This document shows positions 1-7,531 of a stretch of 64,000 nt of DNA, one piece after another (position 1 is the stretch's first letter; the number at the start of each line of letters is the position of its first letter). A program made the position numbers and the translations under genes. Location of the stretch: positions 372,001-436,000 of the forward strand of contig JAQTZF010000001.1 in the NCBI GenBank assembly GCA_028687915.1. Direction: 5' to 3'. A model generated the notes under the pieces. It made no database searches. It was not told where the DNA came from and saw nothing but the letters and a program-made list of their open reading frames with translations. Source of the DNA: Candidatus Daviesbacteria bacterium (GTDB taxonomy: Bacteria > Patescibacteria > Microgenomatia > Daviesbacterales > UBA10151).

Positions 1-1
1 T

Positions 2-205
2 TCTCTAAAAGGTAATGCTCCACAAGACTATACATCATATCCCCAAAATGATTATTTATATGTTGTAGATAGAGATGATATAAATAAAGTTATAAATTCC
101 AATGTTTGGGAAATAAATTCAATGAAGCCTTTTAATATAGAACAAGCTTGGCAGATGGATGATGGTATTAGTCTTTATCTTTTAGCTAGAGTTAAGAATA
201 TCTAA
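2..205 (+). CDS. C-terminal end of a truncated gene, unknown product
   Basis: The window opens inside a reading frame of 67 codons that ends at TAA 203-205. No start is visible, so the gene continues upstream of the window. The visible part is hydrophilic and ends with a short beta-like stretch (SLYLLARV). It could be the soluble tail of a membrane glycosyltransferase, because envelope genes of that kind lie next to it and elsewhere in the window. That is a guess from context. The stop overlaps the stop of the convergent DUF2079 gene by four bases. Confidence 0.55.
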   Translation, partial: SLKGNAPQDYTSYPQNDYLYVVDRDDINKVINSNVWEINSMKPFNIEQAWQMDDGISLYLLARVKNI

Positions 206-1626
206 TTAGACTTAACTACATATTTAGAAAATATATATAATTCTTCTCCATATTTTTGAACTGTGTAATTTGAATCCTCCAAAAGTTGATCTTTTAAATT
301 TTTTACACTGTCGTATCTTAACGGAGAAAATGCATTTGGTGTTTGTCCTGGTGTGAGGTTTAAAACTATATAATCTGGATTAATAACTTTGTAATCAGGT
401 CTAAATGTTTTAACATTTTGATGAGATAATCTTCCAGCCAGATCATTTTGGGTATAGATTACACCATCTTTAGGTATATTTTTTAAAAAGTCATCGACAT
501 ATCGAGAATATTCATTTTGCTTATAAAAGTCAGGATTATAAAATAGTCCTAATGGTCCTCTTAAAATAAAACGATGTAATACTATGTTAGAAAATATAAT
601 TGTTAGAGCTAAAAGGGTAACTAATTTAGTATGTTTAAATTTATTTTCTAATATTTTAAAAATAGCTAATGCTCCAATAAATAATAAAGGAGAAAGGGGT
701 GAATTATAATGCATTCCTAAATCCCAACGGGAAGAAAACGATGAAAGGACAAATCTTTCTAAAAAGTTTTCAAAGATTGCAGGAATAATTGTTATGTCAA
801 AAATTGGTAAAAATCCAAAAGTTGCAAAAGAATATAACATAGTTTTGTATTTTAGATCAGGAAATAAAAAGGAGTTAATAAGACTAATAGGGTTATTAGG
901 AAGGTTAGAACTAGAGTATAGATAAATACCTTGTGAAAAATAAGGAATAACTACTTTTAATGCCAAGTATCCCCAAACTAAGCTAATTAAAATTGTGAGC
1001 AGTGCTATTTTTTTGTTAGCTCTATCTTTAAGATATATGTATAAACCAATACCTACTCCCAGTCCGGCAAAAGATTCTTTTAAACCAAGTAATATTATTA
1101 ACATAATAAAATACCAAATCCATTTTTTTTGATAGATAAATAAAAATATTAACATCAAAGGTAAAACAGAAAGTGTGGTGTCGTGAAATTCAGAGATCAG
1201 AGCATTCTGCAGGCCAACATAACCTAAGAAAGCAACAATGAGTGCGAAAATAGCCAAATTACTTTTTAAAGTTTTTTTAGCTAAAAAGTAAGCAATAAGT
1301 GCTCCTATTCCCACTAATAAAGACTGAGCTATAAGTAAAATTTCTTGTCTATTTGTAAACCAATATAAAGGGGATAGTAAAAATACGCTGGGTGAGAAAT
1401 GACTTGCAAAAATCATTACGTTTTTATCTCCCAGTTCATGATGATCAACGATGGGTAATTGAAAATGAGCAACTTTCCAAATTGCTGAATCTATTACACC
1501 AAAATCATAATAGGCAGTTTGATGCTGCCAATATCTGTTTAAAGAAACTGTAATAGCTGCAAAAGTATATAAAACTATAAATAGAATAGTTAAATAATTT
1601 AAAATCTTACCAATATTTAATTTCAT
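202..1626 (-). CDS. DUF2079 polytopic membrane protein
   Basis: This 474-residue protein has about ten hydrophobic segments. The N-terminal region matches the DUF2079 pattern: YDFGVIDSAIWK near residue 40, then ASHFSPSVFLLSPLYW, where other family members have a conserved GDHFSP-like motif. The family is predicted to be integral membrane proteins related to GT-C glycosyltransferases, but no reaction is established. The C-terminal 120 residues form a soluble extracytoplasmic tail. Its ATG overlaps the stop of the upstream Nudix gene (ATGA), so the two are probably translationally coupled in a methyltransferase-Nudix-DUF2079 operon. Confidence 0.8.
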   Translation of the reverse strand: MKLNIGKILNYLTILFIVLYTFAAITVSLNRYWQHQTAYYDFGVIDSAIWKVAHFQLPIVDHHELGDKNVMIFASHFSPSVFLLSPLYWFTNRQEILLIAQSLLVGIGALIAYFLAKKTLKSNLAIFALIVAFLGYVGLQNALISEFHDTTLSVLPLMLIFLFIYQKKWIWYFIMLIILLGLKESFAGLGVGIGLYIYLKDRANKKIALLTILISLVWGYLALKVVIPYFSQGIYLYSSSNLPNNPISLINSFLFPDLKYKTMLYSFATFGFLPIFDITIIPAIFENFLERFVLSSFSSRWDLGMHYNSPLSPLLFIGALAIFKILENKFKHTKLVTLLALTIIFSNIVLHRFILRGPLGLFYNPDFYKQNEYSRYVDDFLKNIPKDGVIYTQNDLAGRLSHQNVKTFRPDYKVINPDYIVLNLTPGQTPNAFSPLRYDSVKNLKDQLLEDSNYTVQKYGEELYIFSKYVVKSN

Positions 1627-2141
1627 AAAGATATGGGTATTTTGGAAATACTTACTGATTGAATTTTTTCATCATTATTTAACTTTGCAGTCATAAAAAA
1701 GAGAGATTTTTCTTCTACTAAATCCTTAAAGCAATAATTTAAATCATCAACTAACTCGAAATTGCTATCTAAAACTTTATCCTTATTTATCCAAATCAAT
1801 TTTCCATCATCTGTATTTTCTCCAAGAGGGATCTCTTTTGAGGTAATTTTAATCTTAAAAAAACACATAACCCAATCTTCGCTGTACCCACCCTCTAGTT
1901 TTACAATTCCTGCTAACTTAATATTTTCTGGAGAAACTTTGTAGCCTGTTTCTTCCTCTGTTTCTCTAATTGCAGCATCTAAATAATTTTCTCCTGGTTC
2001 AACTCTACCACCAACACCATTAAGTCTATTGGGGTCAAGCTTTTTATGTTTTCCTCTGTGTAAAAAGAGATAATCATCTCCACAATAAAGGAAATTTGTG
2101 ACAGAACATTGAACTTTTCTAATATATTTTTCTTCGTCCAT
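1623..2141 (-). CDS. Nudix hydrolase, MutT/8-oxo-dGTPase-like
   Basis: A complete Nudix box lies at residues 45-67: G45, E51, R59, E60, E63, E64 and G66 match GX5EX7REUXEEXGU. The fold is otherwise of ordinary MutT size (172 residues) with a small C-terminal extension. Such enzymes hydrolyse nucleoside diphosphates linked to another moiety; the L-N-G-V-G-G segment before the box is typical of 8-oxo-dGTP diphosphatases and related house-cleaning enzymes. The exact substrate cannot be read from sequence. It sits between a methyltransferase (one-base TAATG overlap) and the DUF2079 gene (ATGA overlap). Confidence 0.85.
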   Translation of the reverse strand: MDEEKYIRKVQCSVTNFLYCGDDYLFLHRGKHKKLDPNRLNGVGGRVEPGENYLDAAIRETEEETGYKVSPENIKLAGIVKLEGGYSEDWVMCFFKIKITSKEIPLGENTDDGKLIWINKDKVLDSNFELVDDLNYCFKDLVEEKSLFFMTAKLNNDEKIQSVSISKIPISL

Positions 2142-2719
2142 TAAATGCTAAGTTTTTTGATACGGTAAACAGTATGACCGCTTCTTTTCTTTACTTCTTT
2201 TACATTAAGTTGGTGTTCTCTTCCTATTTTTGGTATTAAACGGTTTAAAGCATTTACTACCACAACCCAAAGTTCTCCTTCAGGATTTAATTGTTTAAAA
2301 GGCTCTAATATAAACTCTTGTGTAATTGCTTCATCTCCAATTTTTGCAGGAATGTTGGATACTATTAAATCAAATGTTGTATCTGTAACTTGTTCCATTC
2401 CAACACTGCCAAAAACATCTGCATTATGAATATTGTTTTTTTCTATGTTTAATTTTGTATAACGTACCGCCAATAAGTCTCTGTCTACCATAGTGACTTT
2501 TGCCTGAGGGTATTTTTTAGCTAATACTATTCCCAGAGGTCCATAACCACAACCCAAATCGAGTATAGTTTTAGGACTGGTATGTAGATTAATGGAACGA
2601 AGTAATACATCTGTACCATGATCTACATCAAATGTTGAAAATAAAGTATTTCCTACATTAAATGTAAAGTTTTCTTTATTAAAAGAGTACGTAATTTCTT
2701 TTTTAAAATATATATCCAT
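2141..2719 (-). CDS. Class I SAM-dependent methyltransferase, RsmC/YbxB-like small domain
   Basis: Motif I of the SAM site is clear (ILDLGCGYGPLGIVLAKKYP, about residues 53-72). It is followed by VDRD, the acidic end of beta-2 that binds the ribose, and by a motif IV-like segment VSNIPAK. Related RsmC and YbxB methyltransferases usually have NPP at that point; here it is NIP. The protein is 192 residues, matching the single-domain Gram-positive relatives of 16S rRNA m2G methyltransferase. The substrate is probably rRNA but is inferred only from the family. First gene of the MTase-Nudix-DUF2079 operon. Confidence 0.78.
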   Translation of the reverse strand: MDIYFKKEITYSFNKENFTFNVGNTLFSTFDVDHGTDVLLRSINLHTSPKTILDLGCGYGPLGIVLAKKYPQAKVTMVDRDLLAVRYTKLNIEKNNIHNADVFGSVGMEQVTDTTFDLIVSNIPAKIGDEAITQEFILEPFKQLNPEGELWVVVVNALNRLIPKIGREHQLNVKEVKKRSGHTVYRIKKLSI

Positions 2720-2757
2720 GAGTGCAAGTATATCCCAAAGCTAAAATAAAGTGAAAT

Positions 2758-3345
2758 CTATTCTTGAATAGCTAGCTGTTTGCGTCTTATAATGAGTATT
2801 AATGTAAATAATCCATTGGCTATTGCTAAGGAAATAGGGTACAACCAAGTTATAATACTGTATTCCTGTAAAGCAAAAAAACTTAAACTATGTCTAAAAG
2901 TATTTAATTGATATGAAAATAAAGTTTCAGAATAGGGTTTGTTCCATGATTTTCTGATGGTTGGAATATATCCCAAGACAGCAACGATTGAAACTAATAT
3001 TATTGATAACACTGGTTGTTTAATCACTAACCACAAAAAAAGAGCAATAAGCGAGAGGATAAAAAAGGTTGTATCGATTTTAGTAATATCTTTTTTGCCA
3101 TTGCGTAATCCAAGTATAAATATGGTTGAGCATGATAGAACAATTCCGAGTGTTACCCATGATCCTGTACCTGCTCCTGCACTAACTTGAAGACCAAATG
3201 TGATGGCAGCAACTAGTCCCCAAATAAACCAGGTATAAACATGTGGTGATGTTTTTTGTTTTAAGGTATCTCTAATATAAGGAACATAACCAAAAAAAGT
3301 GAGGAATATTGCAATTAGGCTAATATATATTTTTATATTCTCCAT
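2758..3345 (-). CDS. PQ-loop/SWEET-like membrane protein
   Basis: The 195-residue protein has about six membrane helices and two similar loops: GYVPYIRDTLKQKTSPHVYTW near residue 20 and GYIPTIRKSWNKPYSETLFSY near residue 125. Each has the G-x-x-P-x-I-R pattern of PQ-loop proteins, so the protein looks like an internal duplication of a three-helix SemiSWEET-type unit. SWEET and SemiSWEET proteins transport sugars, and other PQ-loop proteins transport amino acids. The substrate cannot be assigned. It is a separate gene between the methyltransferase operon and the helicase gene. Confidence 0.65.
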   Translation of the reverse strand: MENIKIYISLIAIFLTFFGYVPYIRDTLKQKTSPHVYTWFIWGLVAAITFGLQVSAGAGTGSWVTLGIVLSCSTIFILGLRNGKKDITKIDTTFFILSLIALFLWLVIKQPVLSIILVSIVAVLGYIPTIRKSWNKPYSETLFSYQLNTFRHSLSFFALQEYSIITWLYPISLAIANGLFTLILIIRRKQLAIQE

Positions 3346-3375
3346 GTATTCAGTATAACAACTTTATGCTGAAAT

Positions 3376-4542
3376 TTATGAAAAAATATAGAGTTCTTCT
3401 TCTGCTCTGGTAATAGCTGTATATAACCATCTGGCAAAAGTTTCATCTGTCATTTGTTTAAACCTTTCCTCGAAAAGAATAACTCTTTTTGCTTGTGAAC
3501 CTTGGGCTTTATGTACTGTTATGGCATATCCAAAATCAAACAAATCACCTTGCATAATAGTTGCTCTTTTTTCTGTAAAATTCATTGGTGTATCAGAATT
3601 AAATTGATCTACGGAAATTAAACCATCATAATTTCCCTCTTCTCCATCCATGTTAATTTCTGCCTGATACCAACTTTTATCCTTTTTCTCAATATAAATT
3701 ATTGTTCCAAGCATTCCATTAAAGATATGTTTTTTATGGTTATTACGCAAACAAATAACCCTATCACCTGATTTGGGATCAACAGATTCAAATCCTTTTG
3801 CCTGACGGATAAAATTATTTAACTTTCTTCTGGTACTGTTATAACCACAAAGGACTAAAGTATCACTATTTATATTCTGCAGCATTTCTTCCATCTGTTC
3901 TTGTCCATCAATATCACCACTCGAATATTTTTTGACATAAGGTGAATATTTTCCAGGTAAAATTTCTCCCTTTTCTCTTGCTTCAATAGAAAGATTAATA
4001 ATTGGATTCTTTTTAGCTTGCCGGTGAATTTCTTCTAACCTTAAATCTGGTTTTTGCATCAAATTAAAACTTCCTTTAATTGGTGGTAATTGTCCGTGAT
4101 CACCAACCACAATAATTGGTACATGATAAGAAAGAAGATGTTGCCAGACTGTTTCATCAACCATTGAAGCCTCATCAATAATAATTAAATCTCTATCTAT
4201 TTCTTCTTTGGTTTGCCAGCCAATAATTTCTTCTTTGTCATTTACAATTGGGGAGTAAATTAAAGAATGAATTGTGCTAATGGAGTCTTCATTTGAAAGA
4301 GTGTCTTGGTTTTTTAATTTAGTTTTTAAGACCAGAGCAGCTTTACCTGTGTAACTAGCAAAGCCAATCTTTAGATCTTTATTTATTTTCTTTAATTCTT
4401 TTCTTAAAACAGCAATAAGAGTTGTTTTTCCTGTTCCTGCATATCCTCCCAGACTGACATATTGCATAGAATGCCTATCATTTTGGTACCAAAAAAGTAA
4501 ATCTTTTAAAGCTTTTTGTTGGTCTGGAGATAGGGTAATCAT
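3376..4542 (-). CDS. RecD-like/Dda-type SF1B DNA helicase
   Basis: A single-polypeptide superfamily 1 helicase of 388 residues. Walker A is GGYAGTGKTT near residue 32, Walker B is IIIDEASMVD near residue 122, then VGDHGQLPP (motif III), LEEIHRQ (motif IV), and the C-terminal ITVHKAQGSQ and YTAITRAEE motifs V and VI. This set is shared by RecD, RecD2 and phage T4 Dda. It lacks the long N-terminal region of RecD2, so it is closer to Dda in size. It should unwind DNA 5' to 3'. It is divergently transcribed from the Crp/Fnr regulator; a TATATT box lies about 18 bases upstream of its ATG. Confidence 0.88.
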   Translation of the reverse strand: MITLSPDQQKALKDLLFWYQNDRHSMQYVSLGGYAGTGKTTLIAVLRKELKKINKDLKIGFASYTGKAALVLKTKLKNQDTLSNEDSISTIHSLIYSPIVNDKEEIIGWQTKEEIDRDLIIIDEASMVDETVWQHLLSYHVPIIVVGDHGQLPPIKGSFNLMQKPDLRLEEIHRQAKKNPIINLSIEAREKGEILPGKYSPYVKKYSSGDIDGQEQMEEMLQNINSDTLVLCGYNSTRRKLNNFIRQAKGFESVDPKSGDRVICLRNNHKKHIFNGMLGTIIYIEKKDKSWYQAEINMDGEEGNYDGLISVDQFNSDTPMNFTEKRATIMQGDLFDFGYAITVHKAQGSQAKRVILFEERFKQMTDETFARWLYTAITRAEEELYIFS

Positions 4543-4638
4543 ATTAAGAGTTCTAATATATCAGATAGTAATCAGCAAGGAAACTCTATTAATTACTCTG
4601 GTTTATATGGATTTTTTTTGCTATACTAAGCATGAATA

Positions 4639-5316
4639 ATGGCACGTTTTGCTAGCCCACAAAATAAGCTATTTGAATTCTTTTCAAATCATCAGCCTTT
4701 TACTTATAAAAAAGGTGAAATTGTCATCAGAGTTGGAGAAAATCCATCAAACGTCTTCTTTATAGAAGAAGGATATATAAAAGTATATTCTCTGACAGAA
4801 TCAGGCGAAGAAAATCTTCATTTTATTTATAAACCTTTTGAAATATTTCCTATTGTCTGGATGTTTAGTGAAAAAGCCTCACAGGTATTTTATGAAACAA
4901 TGTGTTCAGCAAAGCTCCGAAAGGCTTCAAAAGATGCTTTTTTAGAATTTTCTAAAATAAATTCTGACGTCATGTTTTCTCTGATGGAATACACTACAGA
5001 TATTCTTCATGCTTTTTTTGAAAGAATTCATAACTTGGGATTAACTAACTCCTACCCACGTATTATTACCAGACTACTTCTTTTGGCAAAACGATTGGGA
5101 AGAGAGGTAAATGGAAAGATTGTTTTTGATGTTCCAATGACACAAAAAGATATTGCAAATTCCATCAATATGACCCGTGAAACAGCTAGTAAAGAATTAA
5201 ATAAATTAGCCAGAAAACGAATTCTTAAATGTAGTGATCGCTCTTCTTTGGAGATATATAATTTGGCAAAGCTTGAAAAACAACTTGCTTTACACTACGC
5301 AGAAAAATCATCTTAG
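4639..5316 (+). CDS. Crp/Fnr-family transcriptional regulator
   Basis: An N-terminal cyclic-nucleotide-binding-type beta-roll (residues about 15-125), a long dimerisation helix, and a C-terminal winged helix-turn-helix. The recognition helix reads MTRETASKELNKL, placing R180, E181 and K185 where E. coli CRP has R180, E181 and R185. The phosphate-binding cassette of cAMP-responsive CRP (GE-L plus R-S/T-A) is not recognisable, and there is no cysteine cluster for an iron-sulfur centre, so the effector is unknown. ATG 4639 follows TATACT at 4622-4627, giving a leader of about 5 bases. A perfect CRP-type palindrome lies 19 bases after its stop. Confidence 0.88.
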   Translation: MARFASPQNKLFEFFSNHQPFTYKKGEIVIRVGENPSNVFFIEEGYIKVYSLTESGEENLHFIYKPFEIFPIVWMFSEKASQVFYETMCSAKLRKASKDAFLEFSKINSDVMFSLMEYTTDILHAFFERIHNLGLTNSYPRIITRLLLLAKRLGREVNGKIVFDVPMTQKDIANSINMTRETASKELNKLARKRILKCSDRSSLEIYNLAKLEKQLALHYAEKSS

Positions 5317-5334
5317 CCTCCATTACTCTTTGTC

Positions 5335-5350
5335 TGTGACTAATTTCACA
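5335..5350. promoter_or_regulatory. Perfect CRP-type operator
   Basis: TGTGA at 5335-5339, six-base spacer, TCACA at 5346-5350. This is the exact core consensus of E. coli CRP sites. It sits between the Crp/Fnr gene and the KGG gene. It overlaps a possible promoter (TGTGAC 5335-5340, 17 bases, TATATT 5358-5363), which would suggest repression. Alternatively it lies about 64 bases upstream of a start driven by TACAAT 5395-5400, close to a class I activator position. The neighbouring regulator keeps the R-E residues that read this half-site in CRP. Confidence 0.65.
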
Positions 5351-5380
5351 CACCATGTATATTTATTTTTATAGAAGGAA

Positions 5381-5402
5381 GTATTGTGCTGTCATACAAT
5401 AC
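5381..5402. promoter_or_regulatory. Palindrome with 7-base arms upstream of the KGG gene
   Basis: GTATTGT (5381-5387), eight-base spacer, ACAATAC (5396-5402); the arms are perfect reverse complements. The right arm contains the possible -10 box TACAAT (5395-5400). It could be a second operator or a leader hairpin. It has the dyad layout of Crp/Fnr sites but not their consensus. Confidence 0.4.
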
Positions 5403-5441
5403 GGCTGTACTTAAATTAATAAAAGGAAGGGGGTGAGGGAC

Positions 5442-5657
5442 ATGACAGACGACAGCACAAGAGGATTTGGTTCGATGGATGAAGAGAAGAGAAAAGAGAT
5501 AGCTCGAAAAGGTGGTCAGGCATCACATGGTGGGCAAAATATGAAAGCATCTTCGGATATGGATGAAGGAAAAGGACGTCAGGGTGATCAGTCAGAAAAT
5601 ATGAAAATGGGGGAAGAAGGAATGGGTTCAGAAGATATGATGGGTGAAGGCAGCTAA
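5442..5657 (+). CDS. KGG-motif (con-10/YciG-like) stress-type small protein
   Basis: A 71-residue, very hydrophilic protein rich in Gly, Met, Asp and Glu. The N-terminal GFGSMDEEKRKEIARKGGQA matches the KGG repeat of YciG, GsiB and con-10 proteins, which accumulate under starvation or desiccation and have no known enzymatic function. Only one KGG repeat is clear. An in-frame GTG lies at 5433, but ATG 5442 is preferred because GGGGGTGA ends five bases before it, an almost perfect Shine-Dalgarno. That is rare in this window and suggests strong expression. Control by the adjacent Crp/Fnr regulator is plausible. Confidence 0.75.
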   Translation: MTDDSTRGFGSMDEEKRKEIARKGGQASHGGQNMKASSDMDEGKGRQGDQSENMKMGEEGMGSEDMMGEGS

Positions 5658-5670
5658 AATAACTTCTCCA

Positions 5671-5700
5671 AACAGGCTGTCTCCCGGGAGGCAGTCTGTT
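5671..5700 (+). terminator. Strong hairpin after the KGG gene, no U-run
   Basis: The arms 5671-5685 and 5686-5700 pair over 15 positions with two G-U wobbles and a CCGG centre. There is no T-run on either side, so it is not a textbook intrinsic terminator. It may end or protect the KGG mRNA and separates it from the convergent gene. Confidence 0.5.
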
Positions 5701-5736
5701 GCATGGTAAGCAGGCTAATTAATAGTTTTGTAAGTA

Positions 5737-6618
5737 TTATTTAGGAATTATTATTCCTGAAACTGTTGTAGTATCTTTAGGAGGTGTTTCCCATTTTTGC
5801 CATAAATTCAAATACCATCCAGGAAATATATATTTTTCTGGATTACGGTAAAAAATATTTGCATTAAGTTCTCCCCATATTTTATAAGCCTCAGGCCATT
5901 CATCTGTAGCTGGCCTTCTCATTAGAGAGGAAACTTTACTTCTATCAACTAGGTCATCAATTCCAATTTTTGATAGATGAGTTATTTCTTCATCATTAGG
6001 AATATTTGCTAATCCAAATTCATCAGCTAACATATTCCAAAAAGGATATCTTTCAAATTTAGCTAAAGTTTTTCTTGAAAATTCTAGAAGAGATATATAG
6101 TCTTTATTTCCACATCGGATATCATGTAATATTTCACAAACTGCATCCCACTTATCTGCAACATCTACTATTTGCGCCTCAGGTGTTTCTTTTTGTATTA
6201 ATTCACCTTGTTCAGAAACATAAAGTTTATATAAAGGGCTGTCTTCAGGATAGCAATATAAATATCTTGCTAAAGCTATTCCAGCTGTTTGTTCCTGTGC
6301 TTTTAAATGCTGAAGTTGTTCGATGCTCAGCTGTCTTTTAACTGGTGCAGGAATATCAGTTGTAATTAGCTCGGGATCATCATGTCTAAGTCCCATACGA
6401 AAAGTTTTTTGTGCATCCAAAGAGTAGGGTGTATCAACTCTAGTTGAAATATAAATACTTAAAACTTTTGAAAGATATCCAACTCTTCTGATATGTGTCC
6501 AAAGATCTGGTCGGTGAATCATTTCTAGGCCGTCATACCGCTTAATATTTTGCATGCAATTTACCCACAAAAGATTGATATCATCTCCGTGACTTATTCC
6601 ATCAATTCGATCTGGCAT
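5737..6618 (-). CDS. HD-domain phosphohydrolase, YfbR-like 5'-deoxynucleotidase family
   Basis: The segment LRHDDPELITTDIPAPVKRQ closely follows the YfbR pattern HD-SEVLTGDLPTPVK, and a later VDVADKWDAVCEIL supplies the final metal-binding Asp. HR near residue 35 gives the first His. YfbR removes phosphate from dNMPs using a divalent metal. This protein is longer (293 residues against about 200) with a C-terminal extension of unknown role, so the substrate is uncertain. On its own strand TTTACA, 17 bases, TACAAT gives a leader of about 4 bases. An inverted repeat TAAGAC-N2-GTCTTA (6633-6646) lies between the two boxes. Confidence 0.72.
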   Translation of the reverse strand: MPDRIDGISHGDDINLLWVNCMQNIKRYDGLEMIHRPDLWTHIRRVGYLSKVLSIYISTRVDTPYSLDAQKTFRMGLRHDDPELITTDIPAPVKRQLSIEQLQHLKAQEQTAGIALARYLYCYPEDSPLYKLYVSEQGELIQKETPEAQIVDVADKWDAVCEILHDIRCGNKDYISLLEFSRKTLAKFERYPFWNMLADEFGLANIPNDEEITHLSKIGIDDLVDRSKVSSLMRRPATDEWPEAYKIWGELNANIFYRNPEKYIFPGWYLNLWQKWETPPKDTTTVSGIIIPK

Positions 6619-6684
6619 AGTGGGGTGAATTGTAAGACTTGTCTTATAAATTGTAAATTGGCTAGGGAAGAAAATGATTCTTGA

Positions 6685-7239
6685 TTAGCTACTTATTGTT
6701 TTGCTAAAGAGTAATACTTCTTTGCCTGTTTCTTTATATCCAGCTCTTCTTAATACCTCCTGAGAAGGTTTATTAGTATTAGCAACAATACCATATAATT
6801 CTTGATAACCTAAATGATTAAATGCATAATCTGTAAGTAGATTTACAGCTTTTGTAGTATATCCTTTACCTGTTGCCTCTTTTCCTAAGTAGTAGCCAAT
6901 TTCTCCTTTATGAGGATTGTCTTTTTCCGGAGTTAAATTAATACTACCAAGTAATGTTCCTTGTGCATCCCTTATTCCAAACCTCAGTCTGTCTGGATTA
7001 GACGGCTGCAAAATACTGATTTCAACTGACTCTAATGTAGGATACTTATCAGATGTGTCTTCCTCATTTTGTGATAGATGTTCTCTGTTTCTATCAATTA
7101 ATTCAAAGATTTCTTGTGTATCTGAAGGACTGAATTGTTTTAAGATTAACTCTCCATCAGAGGATGTTATTTCTATTAAAGGTTTACTGTGTGGGCTAGT
7201 TTCCTTAACTATGTTTACGTCATCCTTTTCTGTTGCCAT
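6685..7239 (-). CDS. GNAT N-acetyltransferase, RimJ/RimL type
   Basis: A single GNAT domain. The acetyl-CoA binding motif A is seen as GYYLGKEATGKGYTTKAV, followed by YQELYGIVANTNKPSQEVLRRAGY, the usual motif B with N-x-x-S-x-x-V-L-R-R-A-G. These features fit the RimJ/RimL subfamily that acetylates N-termini of ribosomal proteins, but many relatives act on other substrates. The first 25 residues are an unconserved polar extension. A TATATT box about 16 bases upstream of the ATG suggests its own promoter with a very short leader. Confidence 0.8.
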   Translation of the reverse strand: MATEKDDVNIVKETSPHSKPLIEITSSDGELILKQFSPSDTQEIFELIDRNREHLSQNEEDTSDKYPTLESVEISILQPSNPDRLRFGIRDAQGTLLGSINLTPEKDNPHKGEIGYYLGKEATGKGYTTKAVNLLTDYAFNHLGYQELYGIVANTNKPSQEVLRRAGYKETGKEVLLFSKTISS

Positions 7240-7345
7240 AACTTTATGAAATATATCATTATTAAAGCTATTTTTAAAGTGAAAGTAAATAAATTTTAGT
7301 TCTATTTTAATACCTACCCTTAAAATGTTAAAATACGATAGTTAT

Positions 7346-7438
7346 TGCGGGATCGTCTAAAGATAAGCCGAAACTATGTTTCGTCTTGCGAAAGCTTTGC
7401 TTTCTTAAGCAAGCTTGCCATTAGTCGATCTAATATAA
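7346..7438 (+). repeat. Duplicated 5' end of tRNA-Gln plus hairpin-rich insert
   Basis: TGCGGGATCGTCTAA at 7346-7360 is identical to the first 15 bases of the tRNA gene at 7439-7453. The 78 bases between contain inverted repeats: GATCGTCTAA (7351-7360) against TTAGTCGATC (7421-7430, 9 of 10), CGAAAC/GTTTCG (7369-7383), and AAGCTTTGCTT/AAGCAAGCTT (7392-7416). No reading frame is evident. It looks like a small palindromic element with a duplicated tRNA end. Confidence 0.6.
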
Positions 7439-7509
7439 TGCGGGATCGTCTAATGGTAGGACGACAGCCTCTGAAGTTGTCTATCTTGGTCCGAATCCAA
7501 GTCCCGCAG
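7439..7509 (+). tRNA. tRNA-Gln (anticodon CTG)
   Basis: The acceptor arm TGCGGGA pairs perfectly with TCCCGCA (7502-7508), with discriminator G7509. D arm GTC/GAC, anticodon arm ACAGC/GTTGT around the loop CTCTGAA with anticodon CTG, four-base variable loop, and T arm CTTGG/CCAAG around TCCGAAT. CCA is not encoded. A downstream hydrolase gene begins 23 bases later and may be cotranscribed. Confidence 0.93.
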
Positions 7510-7531
7510 CAGAGTTAATCAAAATTAGAAC

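Noticed and set aside
5433..5441. GTG 5433 as start of the KGG protein
   Set aside because: The GTG is part of the Shine-Dalgarno sequence for ATG 5442.
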